Position numbers and translations under genes: made by a program. The notes beneath the pieces were generated by a model. It did no database searches and was not told where the DNA came from. It worked only from the letters and a program-made list of their open reading frames with translations. This document shows, in pieces, positions 25,301-36,732 of a DNA stretch of 64,000 nucleotides; position 1 is the stretch's first letter; each line of letters starts with the position of its first letter. The stretch comes from Lytechinus variegatus (taxonomy: Eukaryota; Echinodermata; Echinoidea; Temnopleuroida; Toxopneustidae), in NCBI RefSeq assembly GCF_018143015.1, contig NC_054746.1, positions 39,000,687 to 39,064,686 of the forward strand. The letters run 5' to 3'.

Positions 25301-28300
25301 ATAAACCAATATACATATATAATAAAGAAATATTTTAACTTTCCAAACAGGCTAAATGCATCTAATGAGTATTAATTAATCAGACTTTTGATAAACTTTT
25401 TGCTTCTAGTATAAGATTTAAAAGGATGGTCCAGGGTGGAAATATTTATATCTCAATAAATGAAGTAAAATTCACAGTATATAATGCTGAAAATTTTATC
25501 AAAATCAGATAACAAATAACAAAGTTATTGAAATTTAAAGATTTGCATTATTCCGGTGAAACAGGCATGTCTTTATAAATATTTATTAGTTGGGTTGATG
25601 GTGTCATACATATACCCCCACTTGTTCTTTTGTATTTTAAATATGAAATAAGGTTTATTCAACTTTTTTCTACCAAGAACTAAAACAATTGGACTGACAA
25701 GTGATAAAGTGCATATTAAAGTTATTTATTGCCAGAACTTAATGGAGACACATCATTTTAATGTGTGAAAAAATGAGAAATTTATGATTTCATGTAAAGG
25801 AAAGTGGAGATGTGACATCATCAGTCCATCTAATGAATATATATTCATGACGATATGCGTATAACTGTTTTTACAAAATATTGATAAAATTTAGAATTCC
25901 ATAACTTTGTTATTTGTTATCTGATTTCGATGAAATTTTCAGTATTTTGCTCTGTGAATTTTACTCTATTTTTTTTAGATATAAATATTTTCAGCCCAGA
26001 CCATCCCTTTAGTAATGGAAGCACTGCCTGAAATGATATGAAAAAATATTATTTATAAATTTATACACTTCAAGAATTAATGCATAGTGAAAGTTTTTGG
26101 AATCACCAAAATGAACAGATATTGTCTCAATTCAATAGTCATATCCCCTGGACACATAAATGCATGGATGGGACTACATGTTACTCCGGGGGGGGGGGGG
26201 GTCATAAAGCTGTTTGTAATAATAAGAGAGACTGGTGAACCTTTTTACACATTAAATCATCGAAAATTAACATTTCGTTGTATACATTTACCATGTAAGG
26301 TTCACCAGTAGTTCTTAAATTCGCTCTTAATCTTATACATGTACAAACAGCTTATGAATTACCCACCTGAACATTGAGCTTTTTCAAGTCATAGATTGAA
26401 AGTAACAGCATCTGAAAAGTCACACTTAGCAGTGGATCTTTCATAAATGATTTATTTAGTATCCTTCCTTGATAACAGTGACATCTTCTTTTTCATTATT
26501 AGGCTACATCTTTAAATATGTAGTTTAACTTTGGTCAACTTCACAGGATACATGTAGCTTCTTGAGTAAATGTATGTACATGTATTATGCTCTCTTTGTT
26601 TTTAAACCCTACTGAAAAAGAAAATTTTCCTTTCCTAGAATAGGCAATGATGAAAAAGCTGAAGACACTATTTAGAATGCTACTGTATAAGAATTTGAAA
26701 TCCAAAGACCCAATAAAGTAGAAATGAATTTACATGGATTGGATTGGAAGCGCTTGTGACATGATTGGGTGTAGGCCCGTCTCCCTTGTCCTCTGACCCA
26801 TTCCTCCTTGTCTAGAAGAAAGAAATAAACATGGAGGAAGAGCAAATGAATGTAAGAGCAAATGAAGCAGAACTAAATGACTGCATGAAATGAACAGTTA
26901 ACAGGAAAGAAAAGAAGTCACTTGGGGTATCATACACAGGGTTGAGTATGAAGGTTAAATAGAGGGCAAAATGCATTGATGAATGGTTAAAGAAGTATTC
27001 ACTGGCCATAATATCCAATGACTTTTTTGTAAACAAGTCATCTTGCTTTCAATCACGCTAATGGATGCTGGGATAAGTATTTTTAATGAATTGATATTAG
27101 GGATGATGTCAATAACATGCTCTGTCCCAAATACAATGTAATAAGATTTGAATCTATTGTTATTTAAAATAGAATCATCCCCCCCCCCCCGTGGCAAAAG
27201 TGGAAATTACCATTTAAAGCTTTTCATTATTAAATTAGTGGTAAAAGATACAATAGGTCTACCTAAACGTAGCTACACACATGTACATATAGAGGCCTGT
27301 ATGATGTAGGCTACATTTATGTTTATGAGCATTTTTAATGTTTGATGTACATGTACAGTACATGTATACATGCATGTTCACAAAATCAAATAAGAATGGA
27401 TGGAGAATTACATGTATGAATAGACATACATGTAGACTTCATTACCTCTGGTTGAGAAAACTGCCTCTTTTCATCAAAAGAACGAATTCTATCCTCTGTA
27501 TATGGTATGTGATCTGAGGAAAGATTAAAAAAAAAGTAATGTTTTACAAAAGTACATGCATTTAATAGGCAAAAATGGATGGTACAGCACATGTACATGT
27601 AGATGGCAATAACTACATGTAGAGTACATTTCATAGTAGAGGGGAAACAGACAGGTGAATTCATTAATTATGTATTGTTACACTGGGAAAGACGCAAGCA
27701 ACTTCGAGCAAAAAAAAAAACACACCTTTAAACGTACATGTAGGTGCACAGTACTCTAGCACTTTTGAGACTATACAGTATACATTGTGTAAAAGTCCTT
27801 GATTGGTTTTGACCACAGTTTATTTCAGAATATTTAGGTGAAACTACATACTTTCACAGGCCTCTACAAATGGGGTAAGTGTTGAAAAAACTTGCTTGCC
27901 CGATAGAATCAAGTGGAGCACCTCTGGCAGTCTCACCTGCATTATGCGATTCAATATAGCAGTAGTGCTGACTTTGAAAACTACTACAAAATCACAAAAA
28001 CACCATTCATATCATGATACAATATGTACATGTACTATGTTAATTGACACTGAATCACATTTGACCTTGATCATGCAACCTACATGTACATGCAAGACTT
28101 GTCAGTGATACTTGATTACCCATATATCCACATTTTATAAACTACATGTACATGTATGTATATCTATAATGTTGTAAATCGGATCAAAAATAAGATCAAA
28201 AATCGGATCGGCAGTTAAGCTTCTAAAATCGAAATCGAATCGGCGATGATTAAAAACAAAGGAATACATCAAAATTTTGTTCGCGGTCGCGCGCATCTTC

Positions 28301-31213
28301 CCGACAAAGTCCCAAAGAAGAATGCATTGGAATGGAAGTCGCCAACATGCGCGATCGTTTGGAACATTTTTTAAAGGGTTTTTAAGGTGTTATTGCTTTA
28401 AAATAAACAGAGTGATTTTTATTAGAAAGATAAACGAAAGAAGCATCTTCCAAGCAAAGGCGCAAAGGAAAATAAAATGAAAATATTTCTCATAGGTCAC
28501 AGGTTAATGAACAATCGGCAGGATATCTTTTATAAGTATTTTTAGGTGATAGCGATTTAGAATTATTGGAATGATCTCTTGATCTCGTACGACGCATCAT
28601 CTTAAAGTCGCAAGTGCAATCAAAATGTAGTAGAAGACGCAAGCACGCACAATGAGCTCCGTCAATACATGTAGTACGACTTTTAAAAGTTCACGGCGGC
28701 GTTCGCTATCACCACGAGGTTGAAAATAGACTGTACATGTATAATCTCTTTACATGGCCCTGGGAAGCAGGCTGCACCCTGCTGTATTAAGATTTTCCCA
28801 GGGGGTCCTGGGTATATCATATACATGTACATGTAGGCAGCACCCCCTGGAAAAGGCTGGAATTCTGGTAGGTTTGTCACAAAAGAGAAATGTACATGGA
28901 AAATTGTAATGAAACCTTTACATGTATTTTTTAGCTTGTCAATTTTTTGGCACCACCTTCATTTTGCAATGAAACCTTTTTTTTTAATGCCTGTCAAATT
29001 TACATCTACATGTACATGTACATGTAGGCAGATCCAGGGAGCTTGCCCCCCCCCCCTATGGCGGAGCAAAAAAAAAAAGAAGGGGAAAGAAAAAAAAAAG
29101 GGAAAAGAGATGAGAAAAAAAGAAGAGGAAAAAATAGACAAGGAAGACGAGTGAATAAAATAAGGTGAAGGGAAGACTTGGAATACAAAATTTAAAAAAT
29201 CTTTCTTGTCTTTTCACTCACATTGCATATTTGATCAAATGAAATTTTGGGGTTCCAAACTTCCAACGATGTACAATGTATGTGCAGTAGTGCACCTTTT
29301 TATTTTGCATTGTTACAAGTACATGTACATGTATGTACAGTTATTTACAAAATATTCTTGCACATATAGACACTGTACATCCATTTGCAGTTTGGTCCAA
29401 TTATGAAATAAAATAATGCTGGACAAGTACTGTAACCATGTTCAATCAATCATGCTAAAGAATTGTACATGTAGGCTTGGGATGGATGTTGTACCTTTTT
29501 TTTGCCATTTACTACCTGGATTATCAGAAATCACAAAAAAATTGACCATTACAAGACCTACATGTACTGTACATTGGTCACACATTATGAGCAAACTGAC
29601 TCAGTCAAGCATACATGTACATAAATGTACATACATGTACACGTAGTATGTGTAAACATCAAATCATCTGTCTTAAACTGAAGAATAGATACATGTAAGT
29701 ATGTATTGTATTAATTTAAACTTGTACAGGTATAACATTATTATACACTGTACATGTACATGTACATAAAGACTCCTGATTTCATTCTACACGTATGTAG
29801 GCCTACAGGAAGCAATTGCTAAAAACAACATTACACATTTTCAAAATGAAGTCCTGTCCAACTACATGTATTCATTTTCAAACAAGCGTACTGCAACAAT
29901 AAATGTCATTAAAATCAGAGGCATAAATACAAAATAGTTACCTTTTAAAGCTTCACTTGAATTTTAACAGTTCAATGCATTAAAGTGTATGCTACATAAT
30001 GAGACTGCAAGGAATATCACTCACTATTTCTACACTACAGTACATGATGTACATAAATGTCATCCTTATTTGAAATCCAATTTCGGTTAAATTTTAAGAA
30101 TTTTACTTTGTATAAAGCCAGTAATATAGGATTTAGAGCTTGTACAGAAAGAGAAATAATATTTTGGAATTACAAAAAAAAAATACTTCCAACAGGGAAG
30201 GTGATGTTTAGTATCAAAACTCAGCATGTTCTCAGGTCAAAGGGCATACTAGAGAATATGAAGATCCTCAAAATCTACATGATCATGAACATCTCATTTA
30301 CCTGTGTACATGTATGTACATGTACATGTATATAAATGGGAAAGGAAATGACCATCCATTCAATTTATTTCACTTTCAAAATCAAACCAATCAATGCATA
30401 TTTGCAAGTCTAGTTCATCAGCCTTTAATCAATTTGCCTGCATAATTGAAAAACATTAAATGTAAATTACATGTAGTAGTGTTAAAAACAGATTTTTAAA
30501 ATTTTGTGATAACTTACATGTACATAACATGTACATCTGTACATGTATTATCTAATATTGATAGTGATAATCAAAGATGTTTGAACAAATGGAAAGTACT
30601 TACCATTGTTTTGCAAGGATGAAATGTCACCACCATTCCCCCATATTTTGGAAGACCCTTCTTTTGATAAATGTCCATCGTTCAACAGAGATGAAGGTCC
30701 ATTGCTCATGTTTGTCTTTTCTCTTAAATCAATTCCATTGCCTATGCTAAGGAGAGTACTCTGATTGCCAGTTCTTTCCTGGTCCAATAGAAAGCACAGC
30801 TCTCTCAATTCAATATTCTCCTGAAATAGTTTTTCTTGCCGTTCCTCCAATTCTCTTAATTTGTCCTGATAGGTAGATACTCCATTGCGCATCACATTTG
30901 TTGTGTATTGACCAAAACGCTGCCACTCATTTGACACTTTTCTACCTTTCTGTCGGTCATCGTCCAGAAAGCAACACAAATCACGTAACTCCACATTATC
31001 TGAATGAAGTTTCTGGTTTTCAGCCTTGAGAGCTTGTATTTCATTTGATTTCAACATTAACTGATGTTTTATATCCTTCATGGTACCACCTTGTTCTGCC
31101 AGCAACTTCATCCTTTCATTTTCACACCATCGTAAACGTCTTACTACATCCTCCCAGCTCAATGATTTTAACTCTTCATCCGTAGTGAACCTCGGTCCAG
31201 TTTTGGCTGCCAT
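19311..31213 (-). CDS. CCDC85: CCDC85-family coiled-coil protein (7 coding exons)
   Basis: Read on the minus strand: 31213-30604, 27513-27446, 26811-26734, 26411-26367 (short, less sure), 25033-24944, 20076-19972 and 19523-19311. All join with AG/GT sites in frame, giving 402 residues (387 without the 45-bp exon). The start is the ATG at 31213-31211 (context AAGATGG). Residues about 12-148 hold the family's two coiled-coil segments with the signature LRDLCCFLDDDRQKG (77-90), EWQRFGQYTT, and a second ELRELCFLLDQER (135-147). The C-terminal part has the family motif AIVREMCNVVWRKLGD, spanning the last splice. Vertebrate CCDC85A/B/C (DIPA) associate with delta-catenin/p120 family proteins at junctions; C. 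elegans has PICC-1. After the WRKLGD motif this protein ends in a long Asn/Pro/Ser/Gly-rich tail unlike the short vertebrate end. I cannot say which vertebrate paralogue it matches; one pre-duplication gene is likely. Confidence 0.92.
21121..21692. mobile_element. G/C-run-ended foldback element in a CCDC85 intron
   Basis: The left end CCGGGAAGAGGGAGGGGGG is followed by CAGTTAAATGTATTGCTGTA and an ACATGCGTGACCAA block; the right end is the inverse (TTGGTCACGCATGTGTACAG, then a CTGCCCCC run to CCTGG). AAAATGG directly flanks both sides (21114-21120 and 21693-21699). The interior holds iterated 'cctaaacaa(g/c)tt' units and their inverses. It is the same family as 733-1172. No coding frame. Confidence 0.75.
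25420..26011. mobile_element. Foldback element (AAAGGATGGTC ends) in a CCDC85 intron
   Basis: Ends are AAAGGATGGTCCAGGGTGGA (25420) and, inverted, AAAGGGATGGTCTGGGCTGA (right end, to 26011). Inner inverted modules include GAAATATTTATATCT / AGATATAAATATTTTC and CAGATAACAAATAACAAAGT / ACTTTGTTATTTGTTATCTG. The element folds along most of its length. The TGAAAATTTTATCAAAAT module is shared with the elements at 421-1999 and 3450-3909. No transposase frame. Confidence 0.75.
27910..27972. repeat. Solo terminal module of the GTCTCACC tandem-repeat element
   Basis: Contains CACCTCTGGCAGTCTCACC, then TGCATTATGCGATTCAATAT and AGCAGTAGTGCTGAC. This is the inverse of the right end of the 6236-7330 element (7267-7328) and a close match to 32038-32099. 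It lies about 400 bp upstream of CCDC85 coding exon 2 (minus strand) with no tandem units next to it, so it appears to be a truncated copy. Confidence 0.65.
28150..28700. other. Unexplained locally CpG-richer intron segment
   Basis: Within the first CCDC85 intron, a stretch with iterated 'aaatcggatc' units (28176-28245) passes into CpG-containing sequence ('cgcggtcgcgcgcatcttcccg' near 28281). It contains a short open frame on the + strand with no recognisable protein match. It could be an old element or an intronic regulatory region. Confidence 0.25.
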
Positions 31214-31866
31214 CTTGATCACAATAGCCAATCAAATTACTCAAGTATCTCCTTTTGATTTCCCTGCACTCACATTTTGTATTTACTGCGTAGGTTGTAA
31301 ACTTTCTTCTAGCTACTAAAGGTTTGGTCGTGTTTGGTAGGGTACATGTAGTACCAGTCAAATATCATCCCAAAATCTGCATATGATACAATAGGGGAAA
31401 AATGTTGGATTTGAGTATGAGTATTGTGTGCACAAGATATTAATAATACTATACAGTATGAAGGGGAAGTTACATGTACATGAACAATATACATGTAATG
31501 TCAAATATGTAGCGTTTCCATGTACATGTACATGTACATGTAGGCCTAAATCAGCAAGTGATCCAAGTCCATATCTTTGGATGACCTGTCCACTTGCTTT
31601 GATGCCCCTCACAAATTTATTGTTGTACCATTTAAATCTTTCCCATTTTTATTGCTTCAAAGGAAAAGGAAAATCGTGATGCAATTAATGTAAAATATAT
31701 GTAAATCTTTCTTTCATTAACAATATAAATTTCTTACTCCACAGTAAAATTCAAAAATGGAAAATTATGTCATCAATCGCACATGTGCTTCTTTATCTCG
31801 GAACAATACGTTCGGAGTACTTCCATATTCCAACATAATCCATAGAATCAGAGAAAAAATACACAG
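31214..31866 (-). promoter_or_regulatory. CCDC85 5' UTR and promoter-side region
   Basis: Sequence upstream of the CCDC85 ATG. No TATA box or first-exon boundary can be fixed. It contains a 24-bp ACATGT tract at 31519-31542. No coding exon of another gene is seen. Confidence 0.35.
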
Positions 31867-32037
31867 GAGCGGCGGGCGAATTCGCCCCGGAAATGCCTAA
31901 TGTCGCCCTCAAAATCACCCAAAATCATGCTTTTGAGAGAGACGTAAAATCTGGAAATCGTCCCGAAATTATTGCCGAGCGTTAACCACTCAGTAGCCCT
32001 CTAGCGCCGTATGCTTGAGCTCCGCTTGCCATTTAAC
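31867..32037. repeat. Dispersed repeat copy 1 (GGCGGGCGAATT...)
   Basis: Contains AGCGGCGGGCGAATTCGCCC, then GGAAATGCCTAA, 'gtcgccctc', 'atcatgctttt', 'attattgc(c/t)gag' and 'gcgcc(g/a)tatgct(t/c)gagct'. The same blocks in the same order recur at 32846-32998. The two copies are direct and about 0.97 kb apart. No ends typical of a known family were found. Confidence 0.65.
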
Positions 32038-32330
32038 AAGTGGAATGCCTCTGGCCGTCTCACCTGCATCACGCGATTCAACATAGCAGCAGTGCTGACT
32101 TTTCTCCTTGTTTTGACAAAAATGGGCATGACCTTCAACTTTCAATGGCCACTGCGTCGTTACGTGTTGACCAATTTTCATGAAACTGGTACCATTTGAT
32201 AGGAAATTCAGAGAGGAATCCAAAACATGCATCGAATAATGTATTGGAGCAATTTATAAGGTCATGACCTTTGACCTTAACTTTGACCTTGAGTTTGACC
32301 CCCGGACAAATAATTTTTTAACTTGATTTT
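32038..32330. repeat. Terminal fragment of a GTCTCACC element with a DR1 motif
   Basis: 32038-32099 matches the terminal module seen at 7267-7328 (inverted) and 27910-27972. It is followed by part of a tandem-unit-like region ending in TGACCTTTGACCT at 32265-32277, the complement of AGGTCAAAGGTCA, plus two further half-sites. It lies between the two direct repeats 31867-32037 and 32846-32998. Confidence 0.6.
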
Positions 32331-32845
32331 CGTGTATGTTAATTATTGGTATGATATTGACAAAATATGTTAAAATCAATGATGATATTTTATTTCTTCA
32401 CCTTTAAAAACTCTTCCAAAGATACCATGAAATTTCACTGATATTCATGTTAGTAAAGTGTTTACCAGTTACATGATTTCTTCCAATCTTAAGTTACAGT
32501 ATGCAAGCACATGAAAAGAAATTAAGCTTAATCAGTTCACAAATAAAAGATTAAACCTTTATGCTCATGAATAGGTATCTGTTTAGGCATTTTGATGTTC
32601 ATCAATATATATTCATTTTGATGTTCGGCAATATATATCATATATATTCATAGTAGTAAAGTCTTCACTTTTATCATCAAAATATATACATGTATATATA
32701 TATGTATAAGATATATATTGCTGAATCATAAAAGGTCATTTTATCTTTAAAATATTTTATTTTATCTCTTGAAATGAAATTGGTATTCTGAGACGACATT
32801 TTATCTATCAGATAAAATTTACAATTTCATCTTGCGTATAAATTC

Positions 32846-32998
32846 ACGGGGGCGGCGGGCGAATTTGCCCGGAAATGCCTAAAGTCGCCCTCGAAATCAT
32901 GCTTTCGGGGGCGACATAAAATCTTAATGTCTCCCCCAAAATTATTGCTGAGCAGTAACAACTCAGCGGCCCAAGAGCGCCATATGCTCGAGCTTAAC
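32846..32998. repeat. Dispersed repeat copy 2 (GGCGGGCGAATT...)
   Basis: Direct partner of 31867-32037, sharing CGGCGGGCGAATT, GGAAATGCCTAA, GTCGCCCTC and AATTATTGC blocks, with small internal length changes. It is CpG-rich relative to its flanks. Confidence 0.6.
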
Positions 32999-34004
32999 TT
33001 ATAATCAGAAATCCGCACTCAAAATCATGAACTAGCCTTGGAAATAGTGAGGAGCACAGTTTCAAATTCCGAAATTGTGTCTTTTTTATCCTGTACCACG
33101 TTTTTCCATACACATGGTATGAAAAAAAAATCAACGCAACGGTCGGGGAAACGGTCGCATGTATAGGGGTCCATTATGCCTACCACCATGTGTAATTTAT
33201 AATGCACATTTTCCCCTACAGATATCACTATTCTGTGATAAAATAATTAGAATTACACAGGAAATAAATCCCAGAGTCTAGTAACCTCACATTGGTGAGT
33301 TGTCATTCGGCTTTGCTTTTCAAAACGGCCTAGTAATCATCCAAAATAACTTATCGTATTTGCTAATTACAACTTAAAAATCATTTGTTTTATTTTTCTA
33401 GGGGATGAGGTAAATATCAGGCAAAAAATCATCAAACAAAGCTCCATCTATTTTACAAGGCCGGCGGGAGGCTCACGCATTGGCGCTTGCCAGCCTGAGC
33501 TCTGGCTCTGTCTCTCTGCCAGAGCTCTGGGGGCCTCAATGATTTTGATTTTCTGTTTCAGACAGAGTTTACATTTCGGGTATATTATTCAAAACTGCCA
33601 ACAAAGTTTGATGATTTCTTCATTGTCATGTATATTTAAGTTACTAATGAGTTCATTCTCACCAAATTTAAACTCCCCATAGAGAAGTGCAATTTTCGTG
33701 GAGATCTGCGTTTTCAAAGAACTTCAGGAAAAGTTAGGGTACATGTATGTGGGCCTTAATCACTAGGCCAATTACAGGTTATTGTACTAGAATAGATGGA
33801 GTAGAAATTAGATATTAAATTCTTTTAATATCCAAGTTCAACTCACAGTCACACCCACACAAACACACCCACATCCAAGATTCTAAGCATGAAAAAAATA
33901 ACTTAAAAAAATCCTACAATATTAAACAATAATAATTCATTAATAAGTGAACAGGTATTCCTCAAAATACAAAAACATAGCATTTGAAAAGAGCCCCCGA
34001 AATT

Positions 34005-34085
34005 CAAAAAGTAACTCCCAATAGGTAGAAATGGACCCCCCATAATTTTACAAAAAATTGAAAATGGAGCCCCCGAAAAAAAATA
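34005..34085. repeat. Short 'gagcccccgaaa' repeat, recurring at 35805-35880
   Basis: Both places carry 'ggtagaaatg(g/a)a(c/g)cccc', 'aattttacaaaaa', 'attgaaaat(g/a)(g/a)agcccccgaaaaaaaa'. They lie in direct orientation about 1.8 kb apart and flank the region with the 226-bp hairpin. Shorter related bits occur near 33990 and 34730. Possibly ends of one larger unrecognised element. Confidence 0.5.
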
Positions 34086-35054
34086 ATTAATTTTCCTGCG
34101 TTGACATACCCATCACGTATCTGGCCCAAAGAAAACATAAAATAGACTTAAAAGAAGGTAGGGGCTATTTTATCCCTGCCACATTGATTTCACCAATATT
34201 TCTACATGTAGGTGAATTAACCACAAATGTTGACATGAAAATGAAGAAAAATTATATATTTATTGAGAATAAAACATTAACGTTATTCCTGTACAATCAG
34301 AAAGAATTTCAGAAGTCTTTTCTTTACTAATATTGTCTTTGAAATGTTTGAAAAGATGCGATAAAGACCTCGAAAAAAGATGAGAGTACCGTATTGTCAG
34401 TTTTGTTAAAAGAAATCCTGGAAAGACGCGCAAGCATATTTGAAATAAATAATTGACGCAATCTCACCCCTTTGCCACACCTCCTGGCGGAATGGATTTC
34501 CATTGGTTGGTTGAGTGACATGAGAGCTATAAAGCGCATAATTGGATATTCATTATAAAAAGTAGGTGTCTTACAGAGATAAAATGAAGATAAAATTGTT
34601 CTCAGAATACCAATTCAGAGAGATTTTAAGGGTATCTCACTGATTTCAACAGAGATAAAATATTATATCTGGGATAAAATGGATCTCAGAATACCACCCC
34701 AGGTATTCCTAAAAAAAAAGGAGCATTTAAAAAGAGCGGAGCCCCTGAAATGCAAATAGTACGGTACATGCACCCATGGTTTCAAATCATCTCGTGTGTG
34801 AAGGATTCATATGCACCTGGTGCACGCGAATCTTTCACACCCTTTTTACTAAAATAACTATGACTTTACATCATAGCTAAGAATTCTAATTGTGCTATGA
34901 CACTTACCGAACCATATGGATCGTTTGTTGAATTCTCTTTGCTGTTTTTTTTAATAAAATAAGAGCATTTTTCGTGATCTTCACGTAGATGCCTCTGGAT
35001 CAGCGTGGATATCAATTTTTGCCTAAAGAGGGCGCGCGATATTATTCACAAAGC

Positions 35055-35280
35055 CGGTAGGCACTTAAGAACCAAGTTTGAAAGGATACTCGTAAAATTA
35101 CGTCACTCTCGCCGATGAATATTCATTAGATCGTGGTCGTGCGTGTTCAATACACACTGAGTGCATGCATGCAGAAAGTTTGTATTGAACACGCACGACC
35201 ACGATCTAATGAATATTCATTGGCGAGAGTGACGTAATTTTACGAGTGTCCTTTCAAACTTGGTTCTTAAGTGCCTACCG
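35055..35280. repeat. Near-perfect 226-bp hairpin (two 100-bp arms)
   Basis: The left arm 35055-35154 and right arm 35181-35280 are reverse complements with only about two mismatches in 100, separated by a 26-base spacer rich in GCATGCATGC. The outer ends are CGGTAGGCACTTAAG and CTTAAGTGCCTACCG. Each arm carries TTACGTCA and TGAATATTCAT. Such close arms mean a recent insertion or ongoing arm correction. No obvious target duplication flanks it and it has no coding potential. Most likely a hairpin-type MITE. Confidence 0.85.
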
Positions 35281-36270
35281 TTTGTTTACGGTACCTTTGT
35301 TCACGGTTTTGCAAGCTAGCTGCATTCTAGGCAATCAGCATTATTTTCTTGCTCGTTCAATCCACTTTCATCATCATCTTGTCAAAAGATGGCGTACTTT
35401 ACCAATAAGTATATACATGAGATGCAACCTGTTGATTTTTGGTACAATTTCCTATTATGCGCTGACGACTTGAATCGAGAATGTTCGATAGGAAAAATTA
35501 CTTTTCGATTGTTGTTTGCGTACTTTCCACCGCAGTATCAAGGATAACTAAGGGCGGATTGAACGGTTGATATTTGGAGGTAAGCGATGAAAACAGTTTT
35601 ATAAATAATTCCTTTTTAAAATGAAGTTAAAATACGAATGTTAAATTGCAAGAGTCATAGTGGAGAAATAGTGAAAAGTGTGGCGTGTTTTATTCTCTCA
35701 CATTCGTGTGATGAATGAAAACGTCAAAGTCCACTATGAAATCACATGCGTTGTGCGAGGTTAGTATTACTAACCTCGCATGTTGTGTGAGTGCGGTACA
35801 TGTAGCCCCCCCATAAAAGGTAGAAATGAAGCCCCTCAAATTTTACAAAAAAATTGAAAATAGAGCCCCCGAAAAAAAAATTCCCTGCATAGAATGATAT
35901 TTAATTGTAATAATTTAATAAATCCTATAATCATTCATATAAATTTAGAGCTCAATTTAAGACATTCGTATCTATTTCGATCGAGCCAGTACTCTGCAAT
36001 GTCCCATGTCTAAAAATGGATTAGCAATCATTTAATATCAGGATTAAATCTCAAACATCGTCATATCTCATAATATTCCACAAACTTTTCTCACAGTCAC
36101 AATCGTAATATCAGCATAGCCATACATGTAGAACTAGAATAACCAATTCAAATGACCATCCTGAGTCTGAGAAGTGAGAAAATTACGGATATATTTATGG
36201 AGCTCATTTTTGATCCAACTACGGTACCATACTGGTACCATACTATAGTACTCTTCATGTATGGTAGTGG
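35281..36270. other. Intergenic, no recognised gene
   Basis: AT-rich with scattered short open frames of no recognisable identity. It includes the second 'gagcccccgaaa' repeat at about 35805-35880 and a 'ggtaccatac' near-tandem pair around 36224-36243. Nothing else is supported. Confidence 0.45.
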
Positions 36271-36272
36271 AT

Positions 36273-36732
36273 CGTATTACCGAACACTTTTCATGAATTC
36301 AATCATTTTAAAAATATTATTCTCATAAAATTCACCAAACTTTCACCATAAATACACAAATACTTACAAAATATAAATATGTAAAAAATTTGCCAAAATC
36401 ATTTTTCCTTTTGATGATATTAGCTTCCAATCGGACCCCTCTTCGGATGTGAAATATTTTGGTCACCTGAAAAAGGTGTCGTATTACCGAACGTGTGTTT
36501 TAAATGGGAAAAGTTGAGAAATCAACAAATCACTGATGAGCTATTTTGACCATATTTTATTATTTTTAGAATATTAAGACTTTGAAAATGTGTTTTGACC
36601 ATTTTTCATCATCTTTCTATTCAAGTTCTCTTTGGAAGGATGTTGCAAAGTGCCAAAGAATTGAGCGTATGAAATTATTTTCTGACGCGTACGATGCGCA
36701 CGTTCGGTAATACAATGCCGGTCGGTAATACA
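36273..36732. mobile_element. Element with inverted GTATTACCGAAC repeats
   Basis: CGTATTACCGAAC occurs at 36273-36285 and again at 36480-36492. Its inverse GTTCGGTAATAC is at 36702-36713, with a variant GTCGGTAATAC at 36722-36732. The arrangement suggests inverted ends of a small non-autonomous element with an internal copy. No protein frame. Confidence 0.5.

Larger units (their letters stand above)
19800..31560. repeat. Dense dispersed TACATG(TACATG)n tracts
   Basis: Short runs of the self-complementary hexamer unit ACATGT recur every few hundred bases through the CCDC85 introns and its 5' flank. Examples are 29007-29026, 29743-29766 and 31519-31542; many single TACATGTA copies lie between. 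They are much rarer from 32 to 64 kb. They are scattered and not a single array, so they look like many independent short expansions. Confidence 0.7.
32781..34696. mobile_element. Element with inverted TGGTATTCTGAGA ends
   Basis: TGGTATTCTGAGA (32781-32793) is exactly inverted at 34684-34696, and ATTTTATC follows three bases inside each end. A further copy of the end (CTCAGAATACCA) is at 34601-34612, and repeated 'gataaaat' motifs cluster at both ends. The interior includes repeat copy 2 (32846-32998) and the 'gagcccccgaaa' segment near 34070, so it is probably composite. No transposase was recognised. Confidence 0.5.
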
